A stretch of DNA of 64,000 nt. Origin: Ruminococcus gauvreauii (GTDB lineage Bacteria > Bacillota > Clostridia > Lachnospirales > Lachnospiraceae). Under the pieces are notes generated by a model, which was not told the origin of the DNA, did no database searches, and saw only the letters and a program-made list of their open reading frames with translations. Positions 50,818-58,968 of this stretch are shown here, one piece after another. Position 1 is the first letter of the stretch, and every line of letters starts with the position of its first letter. The translations under genes and the position numbers were made by a program. The stretch lies in contig NZ_CP102290.1 in the NCBI RefSeq assembly GCF_025151995.1, forward strand, positions 806,001 through 870,000. The letters are read 5' to 3'.

Positions 50818-51000
50818 TTAAACTTCTTCTACTTTCACCAGATGAGCAACCTGTTTTGCCATACCGCGCACTGCTGCGTTGTCCGGCATCTCAACCGTTT
50901 TGTTGAGCTTGTTAAGGCCTAATGCTTTTACTGTTTTTCTGTGTTTCGGAATTGCACCGATCGTAGATTTAACTAATGTGATTTTTAATTTTTCTGCCAT
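50818..51000 (-). CDS. rpmD: 50S ribosomal protein L30
   Basis: 60 residues of bacterial L30: LKITLVKSTIGAIPKHRKTV and LGLNKLNKTVEMPDNAAVRG. Small 23S-binding protein. GGAGG before the ATG; 14 bp after rpsE. Confidence 0.98.
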   Translation of the reverse strand: MAEKLKITLVKSTIGAIPKHRKTVKALGLNKLNKTVEMPDNAAVRGMAKQVAHLVKVEEV

Positions 51001-51014
51001 TTCTCCGTTCCTCC

Positions 51015-51524
51015 TTAAGCAAAGATCTCTTCAACGGATTTGCCGCGAAGTTTTGCCACTTCTTCCGGAGTCTTTAACTGTCTTAACCCTTCGATGGTAG
51101 CAAGTACAACATTTTGCTTGTTATTAGAACCCAAAGACTTGGTACGAATGTTTTTGATACCTGCAAGTTCAATCACTGCACGTGCAGGACCGCCTGCGAT
51201 AACACCAGTACCATCCGGAGCTCTCTTTAATAATACCTCAGCGCTTCCGAATTTTCCAATGAAATCATGTGTAATACTGTCATTGTCGTCTCTTGCGACA
51301 GTGATCAGTTTTTTCATTGCGTCTTCTTTACCTTTACGGATTGCCTCCGGAATTTCTGTTGCCTTTCCTAATCCGGCACCAACATGTCCATTGCCATCGC
51401 CGACAACTACTAAAGCAGTGAAACGGAAGTTACGACCACCTTTAACAACCTTAGTTACACGTTTGATTGATACTACTTTTTCTTCTAACTCAAGCTGGCT
51501 AGCATCAATAATACTATGCTTCAT
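51015..51524 (-). CDS. rpsE: 30S ribosomal protein S5
   Basis: 169 residues. N-terminal dsRBD-like domain (VVKGGRNFRFTALVVVGDG, GKATEIPEAIRKG) and a C-terminal fold (GTGVIAGGPARAVIELAG). S5 lines the mRNA entry and affects decoding fidelity. The frame is open to 51575, but GGGAGG lies upstream of the ATG at 51524 and the family begins there. Confidence 0.98.
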   Translation of the reverse strand: MKHSIIDASQLELEEKVVSIKRVTKVVKGGRNFRFTALVVVGDGNGHVGAGLGKATEIPEAIRKGKEDAMKKLITVARDDNDSITHDFIGKFGSAEVLLKRAPDGTGVIAGGPARAVIELAGIKNIRTKSLGSNNKQNVVLATIEGLRQLKTPEEVAKLRGKSVEEIFA

Positions 51525-51543
51525 GCGTTCTTTTCCTCCCTTT

Positions 51544-51912
51544 CTAGAATTGAAGTCCTGCTTCTCTGGCTGCATCGGCTAATGCTTTAACTTTACCCTG
51601 ATAAATGAAGCCGCCTCTGTCAAAGATCACTTCTGTAATCCCTTTTTCAACTGCTTTCTTACCGATGACAGTTCCTAAATATGCTGCTGCAGCAACATCG
51701 TTGGTTTTTTCCAGTTCTGCTTTTACGTCTTTCTGAAGAGTAGAAGCTGAAACCAGCGTATTTCCAACTGTATCGTCAATAATCTGTGCATACATGTGAT
51801 TATTACTTCTGAACACAGCCAGGCGCGGTCTTGCCGCTGTACCAACGAGATGATTACGTAATCTTCTATGCTTTTTCTGGCGAACTTTCGCTCTTGATAC
51901 TTTACTAATCAT
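51544..51912 (-). CDS. rplR: 50S ribosomal protein L18
   Basis: 122 residues, the usual length. RQKKHRRLRNHLVGTAARPR and VFRSNNHMYAQIIDD with GYHGRV-like end EAGLQF. L18 carries 5S rRNA into the 50S with L5. The GTG two codons earlier (51918) is rejected because AAGGAG is 9 nt before the ATG at 51912. Confidence 0.97.
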   Translation of the reverse strand: MISKVSRAKVRQKKHRRLRNHLVGTAARPRLAVFRSNNHMYAQIIDDTVGNTLVSASTLQKDVKAELEKTNDVAAAAYLGTVIGKKAVEKGITEVIFDRGGFIYQGKVKALADAAREAGLQF

Positions 51913-51929
51913 TTTCACACTCTCCTTAA

Positions 51930-52469
51930 TTATTTTTTACCGGTCTTACCAACTTTACGTCTGATCACTTCATCAGCATATTTGATACCCTTGCCCTTAT
52001 ACGGCTCAGGTCTTCTCTTATCTCTGATTTCAGCTGCGTACTGGCCAACTCTCTCTTTATCAATGCCTTTGACAGTAATCTTGTTACCGTCAACAACAGA
52101 TTCCAATCCTTCCGGATCTTCCATCTCGACCGGATGTGAATAACCAAGGGATAATACTAACTTTTTACCCTGTTTTGCTACTTTATATCCTACGCCGTTT
52201 ACTTCCAGAACTTTTTCGTAGCCTTCCGCTACGCCTGTTACCATATTCTGTACCAGAGTTCTGGTTAAACCATGCAGAGATTTCATTTTCTTCAGATCGT
52301 TTGGTCTTGTTACAACAACCTGACCATCTTCCAGTTTAATATCCATTTCCTGAGGAAGCGCTTTTTCAAGTGTTCCCTTAGGACCTTTTACAGTTACTTC
52401 GTTGTTCTCAGTGATTTTAACTTCCACACCTGACGGAACAACTACAGGCAGTCTTCCAATACGTGACAT
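51930..52469 (-). CDS. rplF: 50S ribosomal protein L6
   Basis: 179 residues, two similar domains. MSRIGRLPVVVPSGVEVKI at the start and the C-terminal RRPEPYKGKGIKYADEVIRR. L6 sits by the sarcin-ricin loop and affects GTPase-factor binding. AGGAGG before the ATG. Preceded by a long repeat-filled gap from rpsH. Confidence 0.98.
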   Translation of the reverse strand: MSRIGRLPVVVPSGVEVKITENNEVTVKGPKGTLEKALPQEMDIKLEDGQVVVTRPNDLKKMKSLHGLTRTLVQNMVTGVAEGYEKVLEVNGVGYKVAKQGKKLVLSLGYSHPVEMEDPEGLESVVDGNKITVKGIDKERVGQYAAEIRDKRRPEPYKGKGIKYADEVIRRKVGKTGKK

Positions 52470-52559
52470 ACCATTTTCCTCCTAACTTAAATTTTCGGAA
52501 GGGACTCGTTTTGTTCCCTTCTGTTTTCAGTTGCATCGAGTAATTTACACTCTATAAGG

Positions 52560-52688
52560 CACTACACGTCCCTCAACTAAACTCAGCTATCGCCTTTGGC
52601 TCTGCTTCGTTAAGGTTCGGTACGAGCCTCGCACTAAGTTCAGCCTTCGTCTAACGGCTCGACTCCACTAAGTTGCTTTCGGCTACCA
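52560..52688 (-). repeat. About 130-bp direct repeat, copy after rpsH
   Basis: Aligned with 53184-53313 in the same orientation with few mismatches and a one-base length difference, including a ~40-bp shared block around 52611-52649. It begins (minus strand) with the last codon and stop of rpsH (TGGTAG) followed by CCGAAAGCAACTTAGTG and ends GAGGGACGTGTAGTG. It lies in a 213-nt rpsH-rplF gap that has no gene. Confidence 0.85.
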
Positions 52689-53084
52689 AACGAAAGCTAA
52701 TACTTCTCCGCCCACCTGAAGTTTTCTGGCTTCTTTGTCTGTGATTACACCCTGGTTTGTAGACAGGATTGCAATTCCGAGACCGCCCAGTACCTTCGGC
52801 AGATCTTCTTTATTTGCATAGACACGCAGACCCGGTTTCGAGATTCTCTTGAGGCCTGTGATGATCTTTTCGTTTTTATCAGCACCGTATTTCAATGTCA
52901 CACGGATTGTCTTGAAATTGCCGTCCTCGATAAGATCATATTTTACAATATAACCTTCTTTTAAGAGAATGTCAGCAATTGCAATTTTCATTTTGGATGC
53001 CGGAATGTCAACTGTGTCATGTTTTGCAGTATTGGCATTACGGATTCTCGTAAGCATATCTGCTATCGGATCGCTCATTGTCAT
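52683..53084 (-). CDS. rpsH: 30S ribosomal protein S8
   Basis: 133 residues. S8 binds the central 16S domain and represses the spc operon in E. coli. SDPIADMLTRIRNANTAKHD, ISKPGLRVYANKEDLPKVLG and LGIAILSTNQGVITDKEAR fit. GGAGG 8 nt before the first ATG. The gene is bracketed by two direct repeats, a layout that could permit its duplication or loss by recombination. Confidence 0.98.
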   Translation of the reverse strand: MTMSDPIADMLTRIRNANTAKHDTVDIPASKMKIAIADILLKEGYIVKYDLIEDGNFKTIRVTLKYGADKNEKIITGLKRISKPGLRVYANKEDLPKVLGGLGIAILSTNQGVITDKEARKLQVGGEVLAFVW

Positions 53085-53183
53085 GTAAGTTTCCTCCTTA
53101 TTGTTAGACTTTACATGTGATTTGTCAAATGTTTTGTTTATTTAGGTTGGCATGCGAAGTTCTGTACACTAAGTGCTCTTCGT

Positions 53184-53313
53184 CACCACACGTCCCTCAG
53201 CTAAATTCAGTCTTCGCCTAAAGGCTCGACTTCATTAAGGTTCGGTACGAGCCTCGCACTAAGTTCAGCCTTCACCTGAAGGCTCGGCTTCACTAAGTTG
53301 CTTTCGGCTACCA
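53184..53313 (-). repeat. About 130-bp direct repeat, copy after rpsN
   Basis: Second copy of the 52560-52688 element. Minus strand begins TGGTAG (last codon and stop of rpsN), then the same CCGAAAGCAACTTAGTG, CTTAGTGCGAGGCTCGTACC and a closing GAGGGACGTGTGGTG. It fills most of the 223-nt rpsN-rpsH gap. Confidence 0.85.
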
Positions 53314-53493
53314 GCTGGCTTTTTTCACTCCTGGGATCTGGCCTTTGTATGCCAGTTCACGGAAGCAGATTCTGCAGATTCCGTATTTTCTCAGGTATGC
53401 ATGTGGACGTCCACAGATTCTGCAGCGGTTGTATTCTCTTGTGGAGAATTTAGCTTTACGCTGCTGTTTGATTTTCATTGCTGTCTTAGCCAT
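53308..53493 (-). CDS. rpsN: 30S ribosomal protein S14, type Z
   Basis: 61 residues, the short zinc form, with CRICGRPHAY and GICRIC supplying four cysteines. Late-assembling 30S head protein. GGAGG before the ATG. Located between rplE and rpsH as usual, but followed by a repeat-filled gap. Confidence 0.98.
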   Translation of the reverse strand: MAKTAMKIKQQRKAKFSTREYNRCRICGRPHAYLRKYGICRICFRELAYKGQIPGVKKASW

Positions 53494-53511
53494 GAATTTT
53501 CCCTCCTAATA

Positions 53512-54051
53512 TTACTTTGCAAACGGCATATTGAACTGTGTCAATAATTCACGAGCTTCTTCGTCGGTCTTGGCAGTGGTAACAAAGATTACGTCCATAC
53601 CTCTTACTTTATCGACTTTATCATATTCGATCTCCGGGAAAATCAACTGCTCTTTGATACCAAGCGCATAATTTCCTCTTCCGTCAAATGCATTCGGGTT
53701 GACACCGCGGAAGTCACGTACACGAGGAAGAGCAAGGTTAATCAGACGATCAGCGAATTCATACATCTTCTCGCCTCTTAATGTTACTTTACATCCAATT
53801 GCCATACCCTCTCTGAGTTTAAAGTTAGCAATGGAATTTTTTGCTCTTGTAAGAACAGCCTTCTGTCCTGCGATCGTTTCCAGATCACTGACAGCTGCAT
53901 CAAGCAGTTTTGCGTTATCTTTGGCCTCACCAACACCCATGTTGATCACGATCTTCTCGAGTTTTGGCACTTCCATGATGTTTTTATATCCAAACTTTTT
54001 GATCATAGCATCTACGATCTCGGTCTTGTAAGTTTCTCTTAATCTACTCAC
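53512..54051 (-). CDS. rplE: 50S ribosomal protein L5
   Basis: 179 residues. Binds 5S rRNA and contacts S13 and P-site tRNA. NIMEVPKLEKIVINMGVGEA, TRAKNSIANFKLREGMAIG, ALPRVRDFRGVNPNAFDGRG and the C-terminal FVTTAKTDEEARELLTQF are typical. GGAGG precedes the ATG. Confidence 0.98.
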   Translation of the reverse strand: MSRLRETYKTEIVDAMIKKFGYKNIMEVPKLEKIVINMGVGEAKDNAKLLDAAVSDLETIAGQKAVLTRAKNSIANFKLREGMAIGCKVTLRGEKMYEFADRLINLALPRVRDFRGVNPNAFDGRGNYALGIKEQLIFPEIEYDKVDKVRGMDVIFVTTAKTDEEARELLTQFNMPFAK

Positions 54052-54073
54052 TTTATGGAGCCTCCTCTCTTAA

Positions 54074-54379
54074 TTAGTCGATCACTTCACCTGTTGATTT
54101 TGCAACACGTACTTTTTTACCGTCTTCCACCTTGAAACCAACTCTTGTTGCAGTTCCTTTGTGAACATACATCACGTTGGAAATATCAATCGGAGCTTCC
54201 TTATTTACAATTCCGCCCTGCTGATTTGCCATGGAAGGTTTCTCATGCTTTACAATCATGTTTACGCCTTCAACGATGATTCTTCCGTCTTTGACAGCAA
54301 GTACTTTACCTTCTTTATCTTTATCTTTACCGGCAATCACCTTCACAGTGTCACCCTTTTTAATTTTTAACGCTGACAT
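54074..54379 (-). CDS. rplX: 50S ribosomal protein L24
   Basis: 101 residues with an N-terminal KOW motif (IKKGDTVKVIAGKDKDKEG). One of the two assembly initiators of the 50S. The frame is open to 54418, but AAGGAGG before the ATG at 54379 and the family N-terminus (SALKIKKGD) fix the start. Confidence 0.98.
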   Translation of the reverse strand: MSALKIKKGDTVKVIAGKDKDKEGKVLAVKDGRIIVEGVNMIVKHEKPSMANQQGGIVNKEAPIDISNVMYVHKGTATRVGFKVEDGKKVRVAKSTGEVID

Positions 54380-54389
54380 AGGTACCTCC

Positions 54390-54758
54390 TTATAATACTT
54401 CCGGAGCCAGGGATACAATTTTCATAAACTGCTTTTCACGAAGCTCTCTCGCTACTGGCCCAAAGATACGCGTTCCTCTTGGTGTCTTATCATCTTTAAT
54501 AATAACAGCAGCGTTCTCGTCGAATTTAATATAAGAACCGTCTTTACGACGTGCGCCTTTTACAGTACGAACAACTACAGCTTTAACAACATCACCTTTT
54601 TTTACAACTCCGCCTGGCGTTGCATCTTTAACGGTAGCAACGATGATATCACCGATGTTTGCATATCTTCTTGTTGAACCGCCCAGAACACGGATACACA
54701 GAATTTCTTTAGCACCAGTGTTATCAGCGACTCTAAGTCTACTCTCCTGTTGAATCAT
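54390..54758 (-). CDS. rplN: 50S ribosomal protein L14
   Basis: 122 residues: MIQQESRLRVADNTGAKEIL, GGSTRRYANIGDIIVATVKD and RGTRIFGPVARELREK. L14 forms bridges to 16S and binds silencing factor RsfS. AGGAGG before the ATG. Confidence 0.98.
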   Translation of the reverse strand: MIQQESRLRVADNTGAKEILCIRVLGGSTRRYANIGDIIVATVKDATPGGVVKKGDVVKAVVVRTVKGARRKDGSYIKFDENAAVIIKDDKTPRGTRIFGPVARELREKQFMKIVSLAPEVL

Positions 54759-54770
54759 GCTGGTATCCTC

Positions 54771-55025
54771 CTATTTAACTTTTTCTACGACCTCAACCAG
54801 TCTCCATCTTTTATCTTTGGATAACGGTCTTGTCTCCATAACCTTAACTGTATCGCCAATATTGCACTCATTTTTCTCATCATGAGCTTTTAATTTATAC
54901 GTTCTCTTTACGATCTTTTTGTAAAGCGGATGTTTCACATGGTCTTCGATAGCTACAACAACAGTTTTGTCCATCTTGTTGCTGACTACTTTGCCAACAC
55001 GTGTTTTTCTAAGATTTCTTTCCAC
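54771..55025 (-). CDS. rpsQ: 30S ribosomal protein S17
   Basis: 84 residues, OB fold, primary 16S 5'-domain binder. RNLRKTRVGKVVSNKMDKTV, VKHPLYKKIVKRTYKLKAHD and GDTVKVMETRPLSKDKRWRL. AAAGGAG before the ATG. Confidence 0.98.
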   Translation of the reverse strand: MERNLRKTRVGKVVSNKMDKTVVVAIEDHVKHPLYKKIVKRTYKLKAHDEKNECNIGDTVKVMETRPLSKDKRWRLVEVVEKVK

Positions 55026-55046
55026 GATCTATTGCTCCTTTCACGC

Positions 55047-55256
55047 CTACTGTGCTGCATTTGCCTTTTGGGCAATCACGGTCTGGATTCTGGCAATATT
55101 TTTACGAACCTCTTTGATTCTGCTTGTATTGTCCAATTGGTTGGTTGCATTCTGAAATCTCAAGTTAAAGAGTTCTTTTTTAGCAGCTACTAATTCTTCC
55201 TGTAATTCTGCAGCTGATTTTGTCTTTAAATCTTCTACATAATTTTTAATTTTCAC
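55047..55256 (-). CDS. rpmC: 50S ribosomal protein L29
   Basis: 69 residues. Two-helix protein at the tunnel exit next to L23. KIKNYVEDLKTKSAAELQEE, ELFNLRFQNATNQLDN and RIKEVRKNIARIQTV. The start is read as GTG 55254-55256 (GTG-AAA-ATT), overlapping the end of rplP by 11 nt; an earlier GTG (55265) would add three residues. The RBS-like GGCGGTGAT lies in rplP. Confidence 0.95.
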   Translation of the reverse strand: MKIKNYVEDLKTKSAAELQEELVAAKKELFNLRFQNATNQLDNTSRIKEVRKNIARIQTVIAQKANAAQ

Positions 55257-55683
55257 TGTTATCACCGCCTTCTAAGTCTGCACGAGAAACGATTTTACAT
55301 TTACATGGTAACTTATGCATAGCAAGACGCAACGCTTCGCGGGCAACCTCTTCCGGAACTCCTGCGATTTCGAACATTACGCGGCCTGGTTTTACAACTG
55401 CTACCCAGTATTCCAAGGCACCTTTTCCGGAACCCATACGTGTTTCTGCTGGTTTCGCTGTTACTGGTTTGTCTGGGAAAATTTTAATCCAGACTTTACC
55501 ACCACGTTTGATATAACGGGTCATCGCAACACGGGCTGCCTCAATCTGGTTTGATTTGATCCAACATGGCTCGGCTGCAACGATACCGAATTCACCATAA
55601 TTGATTTTATTTCCTCTTAATGCTTTTCCTTTCATGGATCCGCGGAATTGTTTACGACGTTTTACTCTCTTTGGCATTAACAT
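55246..55683 (-). CDS. rplP: 50S ribosomal protein L16
   Basis: 145 residues. Core 23S protein near the A-site and 5S rRNA. MLMPKRVKRRKQFRGSMKGK, GIVAAEPCWIKSNQIEAARV, KPAETRMGSGKGALEYWVAV and the end LPCKCKIV. The two start ATGs (codons 1 and 3) are both possible; the first follows family usage. Two nucleotides separate it from rpsC. Confidence 0.98.
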   Translation of the reverse strand: MLMPKRVKRRKQFRGSMKGKALRGNKINYGEFGIVAAEPCWIKSNQIEAARVAMTRYIKRGGKVWIKIFPDKPVTAKPAETRMGSGKGALEYWVAVVKPGRVMFEIAGVPEEVAREALRLAMHKLPCKCKIVSRADLEGGDNSEN

Positions 55684-55685
55684 AA

Positions 55686-56345
55686 TTATTTATCGCTCCC
55701 TTCCTTAGCTCCTTTGGTTGGAAGTACTTCGCCATTGTAGATCCACGCTTTTACGCCAACTTTGCCGTATGTGGTATCTGCTTCTGCGAAACCATAGTCG
55801 ATATCTGCTCTCAAAGTCTGAAGCGGGATATTTCCTTCGCTGTAGAACTCTGTACGAGCCATATCTGCTCCACCAAGACGTCCTGACACTGATGTTTTGA
55901 TTCCTTTCGCTCCGGCTTTCATTGTTCTGGACATGGTTGATTTCATTGCACGTCTGAATGAAATACGGTTTTCCAGCTGCAATGCAATATTTTCAGCAAC
56001 AAGCTGTGCATCTTTATCCGGTCTTTTTACTTCTTTGATATCTACGATCAGTTTCTTTCCTGTGACCTGTTTCTGAAGTTCAGCTTTTACTTTTTCGATT
56101 TCTGAACCGCCTTTACCGATTACGATACCTGGCTTTGCTGTATAAATGATAACCTTAACAACTTCTGATGCTCTTTCGATTTCGATTCTGGAAACACCGG
56201 CGCTGTACAGTTTTTTCTTCAGAAATGTTCTGATATTATAGTCTTCCACTAAGTAATCTGCAAAATCGCTCTCTGCATACCATCTGGAATCCCAGTCTTT
56301 GATAACTCCGACTCTAAGTCCATGTGGGTTAACTTTCTGTCCCAT
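55686..56345 (-). CDS. rpsC: 30S ribosomal protein S3
   Basis: 219 residues. N-terminal KH domain (PGIVIGKGGSEIEKVKAELQ) and C-terminal domain (SGRLGGADMARTEFYSEGN, LRADIDYGFAEADTTYGKVG). Lines the mRNA entry channel with helicase function. GGAGG before the ATG. Confidence 0.98.
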   Translation of the reverse strand: MGQKVNPHGLRVGVIKDWDSRWYAESDFADYLVEDYNIRTFLKKKLYSAGVSRIEIERASEVVKVIIYTAKPGIVIGKGGSEIEKVKAELQKQVTGKKLIVDIKEVKRPDKDAQLVAENIALQLENRISFRRAMKSTMSRTMKAGAKGIKTSVSGRLGGADMARTEFYSEGNIPLQTLRADIDYGFAEADTTYGKVGVKAWIYNGEVLPTKGAKEGSDK

Positions 56346-56356
56346 GATTGCCCTCC

Positions 56357-56743
56357 TTATCTTTCATCCAACACGATAGAGATATGACTATTTCTCTTTT
56401 CGATTCTGTATGCTCTACCCTGTGCTCTAGGTTTAATTCTCTTCATCGTCGGTGCCTTGTTTGCATAGCACTCAGCGATGTAAAGGTTGTCAGCACTCAT
56501 GCCATTGTTGTTCTCTGCATTTGCGATTGCGGATTCTAACAGTTTCTTTATTACGCTGGAAGCGTATCTTGGGTTATATGTCAAGATACCAAGTGCTGTT
56601 TTTACATCCTTGCCGCGGATTACATCCAGTACATAACATGCTTTCTGTACGGACATTCTTGCGTAGGATAATTTCGCAGATGGTCTTGTGTCTTTATTTT
56701 CATTTCTTGCTCTCTTAATTTGACTTCTGTGTCCTTTTGCCAC
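56357..56743 (-). CDS. rplV: 50S ribosomal protein L22
   Basis: 128 residues. Its extended hairpin (AYANKAPTMKRIKPRAQGRA equivalent region) lines the nascent-chain tunnel and is a known macrolide-resistance site. VIRGKDVKTALGILTYNPRY and SAIANAENNNGMSADNLYIA are standard. AGGAGG upstream. Confidence 0.98.
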   Translation of the reverse strand: MAKGHRSQIKRARNENKDTRPSAKLSYARMSVQKACYVLDVIRGKDVKTALGILTYNPRYASSVIKKLLESAIANAENNNGMSADNLYIAECYANKAPTMKRIKPRAQGRAYRIEKRNSHISIVLDER

Positions 56744-56773
56744 GAGAAAAGCCTCCTTTCAATATCCTAACGA

Positions 56774-57055
56774 TTAACGAACTCCTGATCTCTTTTCGTC
56801 TTTTCCATGTCCTCTGTAGGTTCTGGTTGCAACGAACTCACCGAGCTTGTGTCCAACCATATCCTCTGTAACATATACCGGCACATGTTTTCTTCCATCA
56901 TGGACTGCAATTGTATGTCCAACGAACTGCGGGAAGATTGTGGAACGACGTGACCAGGTTTTAATAACTGTTTTACTGCCAGATGCATTAAGAGCTTCTA
57001 CTGCCTTGAGTAAGCTTTTATCTGCAAAAGGTCCTTTTTTCAGTGAACGAGCCAT
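56774..57055 (-). CDS. rpsS: 30S ribosomal protein S19
   Basis: 93 residues. ARSLKKGPFADKSLLKAVEA, WSRRSTIFPQFVGHTIAVHD and EFVATRTYRGHGKDEK. Head protein paired with S13. AAGGAGG upstream; 13 bp after rplB. Confidence 0.98.
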   Translation of the reverse strand: MARSLKKGPFADKSLLKAVEALNASGSKTVIKTWSRRSTIFPQFVGHTIAVHDGRKHVPVYVTEDMVGHKLGEFVATRTYRGHGKDEKRSGVR

Positions 57056-57068
57056 TCGCTTTCCCTCC

Positions 57069-57914
57069 TTATTTAGCTAATGTTTTACCATCTCTTCTTC
57101 TTACAATATATTTGTTTGACTGTTTATGTTTCTTTCTTGTCTTCAGACCAAGAGCAGGTTTACCCCATGGAGTACACGGACCCGGACGGCCGATACCTGT
57201 CTTACCTTCACCACCGCCGTGCGGATGGTCATTCGGGTTCATAACAGAACCGCGGACGGTAGGACGGAATCCCATGTGACGTTTACGTCCTGCTTTACCG
57301 ATGTTGATCAGGTTGTGATCACCGTTTCCAACAACACCGATGGATGCTCTGCAGACAATCGGAACCATTCTCATCTCACCAGAGGGTAATCTCAAGGTAG
57401 CGTACTTACCTTCTTTTGCCATTAACTGAGCGCTGTTTCCAGCGGAACGAACTAACTGTCCACCCTTGCCAGGATATAATTCAATGTTGTGTACCATAGT
57501 ACCAACAGGAATATCAGAAAGAGGCAGGCAATTGCCTGGTCTTACTTCTGCGTGAGGTCCGTTCATGATTTTCATGCCAACCTTGAGTCCTTCCGGAGCA
57601 AGGATGTATGCTTTCTCACCGTCCTCATAACAGATCAGTGCAATATTTGCTGTTCTGTTCGGATCGTATTCGATACCGATTACTTTTGCTGCAACATCAT
57701 CTTTTCTTCTCTTGAAGTCAATGATTCTGTATTTTCTTCTGCTTCCACCTCCGCGGTGTCTGACAGTGATTTTACCCTGGTTGTTACGACCAGAATTTTT
57801 CTTCAGGGATACTACCAGAGATTTTTCCGGTGCTGTTTTTGTGATTTCCGAGAAATCCGAGCCGGTCATATGTCTTCTGGAAGGTGTATATGGGTTAAAT
57901 GTCTTAATTCCCAT
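57069..57914 (-). CDS. rplB: 50S ribosomal protein L2
   Basis: 281 residues. Essential for subunit joining and peptidyl transfer. MGIKTFNPYTPSRRHMTGSD, KNSGRNNQGKITVRHRGGGS, and the conserved HPHGGGEGKTGIGRPGP loop with the functional histidines. AAAGGAG upstream. Confidence 0.98.
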   Translation of the reverse strand: MGIKTFNPYTPSRRHMTGSDFSEITKTAPEKSLVVSLKKNSGRNNQGKITVRHRGGGSRRKYRIIDFKRRKDDVAAKVIGIEYDPNRTANIALICYEDGEKAYILAPEGLKVGMKIMNGPHAEVRPGNCLPLSDIPVGTMVHNIELYPGKGGQLVRSAGNSAQLMAKEGKYATLRLPSGEMRMVPIVCRASIGVVGNGDHNLINIGKAGRKRHMGFRPTVRGSVMNPNDHPHGGGEGKTGIGRPGPCTPWGKPALGLKTRKKHKQSNKYIVRRRDGKTLAK

Positions 57915-58019
57915 TGTTGTTTCTCCTTTCGATGTTTATTATCACGCTTTACCTGCGTATAAGTTGTCACGTATGTGACTGTGCTCTGTGTTTGCTAAGG
58001 TATGTTCCCTCAACTAAGT

Positions 58020-58319
58020 TTACAGCCCCTCGAAAATCTCGATATCCTTGCTGTCTGCTGTCAGAGCAACGATTGCTTTTTTTGTTTTAGCAGTTCTTCC
58101 GACTTTCATGCCGCGGCGCTTTTTCTTGCCATCCATGTTCATGGTATTAACGCTTTTTACTTCTGTTCCCTCGAACATTTTTTCAACTGCTTCTTTGATC
58201 ATCGTCTTGTTTGCTTCCGGGTGAACAAGAAATGTATATTTCTTTTCTCCCATTGCATTCATACTTTTTTCTGTCACGACTGGTTTAAGGATTACATCAT
58301 AATATTGAATGTTAGCCAT
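58020..58319 (-). CDS. rplW: 50S ribosomal protein L23
   Basis: 99 residues. Docking site for trigger factor and SRP at the tunnel exit. YYDVILKPVVTEKSMNAMGE, YTFLVHPEANKTMIKEAVEK and KRRGMKVGRTAKTKKAIV. Its ATG overlaps the rplD stop (TAATG). A 105-bp gap without features separates it from rplB. Confidence 0.98.
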   Translation of the reverse strand: MANIQYYDVILKPVVTEKSMNAMGEKKYTFLVHPEANKTMIKEAVEKMFEGTEVKSVNTMNMDGKKKRRGMKVGRTAKTKKAIVALTADSKDIEIFEGL

Positions 58320-58939
58320 TATGCGTACACCTCCTCAATTGAAGCAACAGCAGTTTTCGTAACGATCACTGTGTTGTATTTTAAGATATCGTAAACATTA
58401 ATTGTATTTGCGGAAGCCGTCATCACGTCCGGAATATTTCTTGCGGACAGTGTAACATTATTGTCATCACCGTTCAAAACAACTAATGCCTTATTTACTT
58501 TCAGGTTATCCAGAACCTTTTTCATATCCTTAGTTTTGATTGCATCCAGTTTCAGTTCATCCAGTACAATCAGTTTGTTTTCCTGCACACGAGATGTAAG
58601 TGCGGACTTCAGAGCCAGTCTTCTTTCTTTTTTATTCATTTTGAAAGAGTAGTCTCTCGGAGTCGGAGCAAATACAACACCGCCGCCTGTCCACTGCGGA
58701 GATCTCGTTGAACCCTGCCTTGCATGACCGGTACCTTTCTGTCTCCATGGCTTTCTCCCACCGCCTCTGACTTCAGAGCGTGTTTTTGCTTTCTGCGTTC
58801 CCTGACGATTATTTGCAAGCTGACGTACAACAGCCATATGCACGAGGTGTTCATTCACGTTAACGCCGAACACTGCGTCGTTCAGCTCCATTGTGCCAAC
58901 TTCATTGCCTTCCATATTATAAACAGATACGTTTGCCAT
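58319..58939 (-). CDS. rplD: 50S ribosomal protein L4
   Basis: 206 residues. Its internal loop (KTRSEVRGGGRKPWRQKGTG, HARQGSTRSPQWTGGGVVFA) reaches the tunnel constriction. L4 is the S10-operon repressor in E. coli; a structured rpsJ leader is present here too. AAAGGAGG upstream. Confidence 0.98.
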   Translation of the reverse strand: MANVSVYNMEGNEVGTMELNDAVFGVNVNEHLVHMAVVRQLANNRQGTQKAKTRSEVRGGGRKPWRQKGTGHARQGSTRSPQWTGGGVVFAPTPRDYSFKMNKKERRLALKSALTSRVQENKLIVLDELKLDAIKTKDMKKVLDNLKVNKALVVLNGDDNNVTLSARNIPDVMTASANTINVYDILKYNTVIVTKTAVASIEEVYA

Positions 58940-58968
58940 CTGTGTGTTCCTCCTTTCCTACAAAAAAA

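Noticed and set aside
52560..53313. Insertion sequence or CRISPR interpretation of the repeats
   Set aside because: Only two long copies with a gene between, no transposase, terminal inverted repeats or regular spacers.
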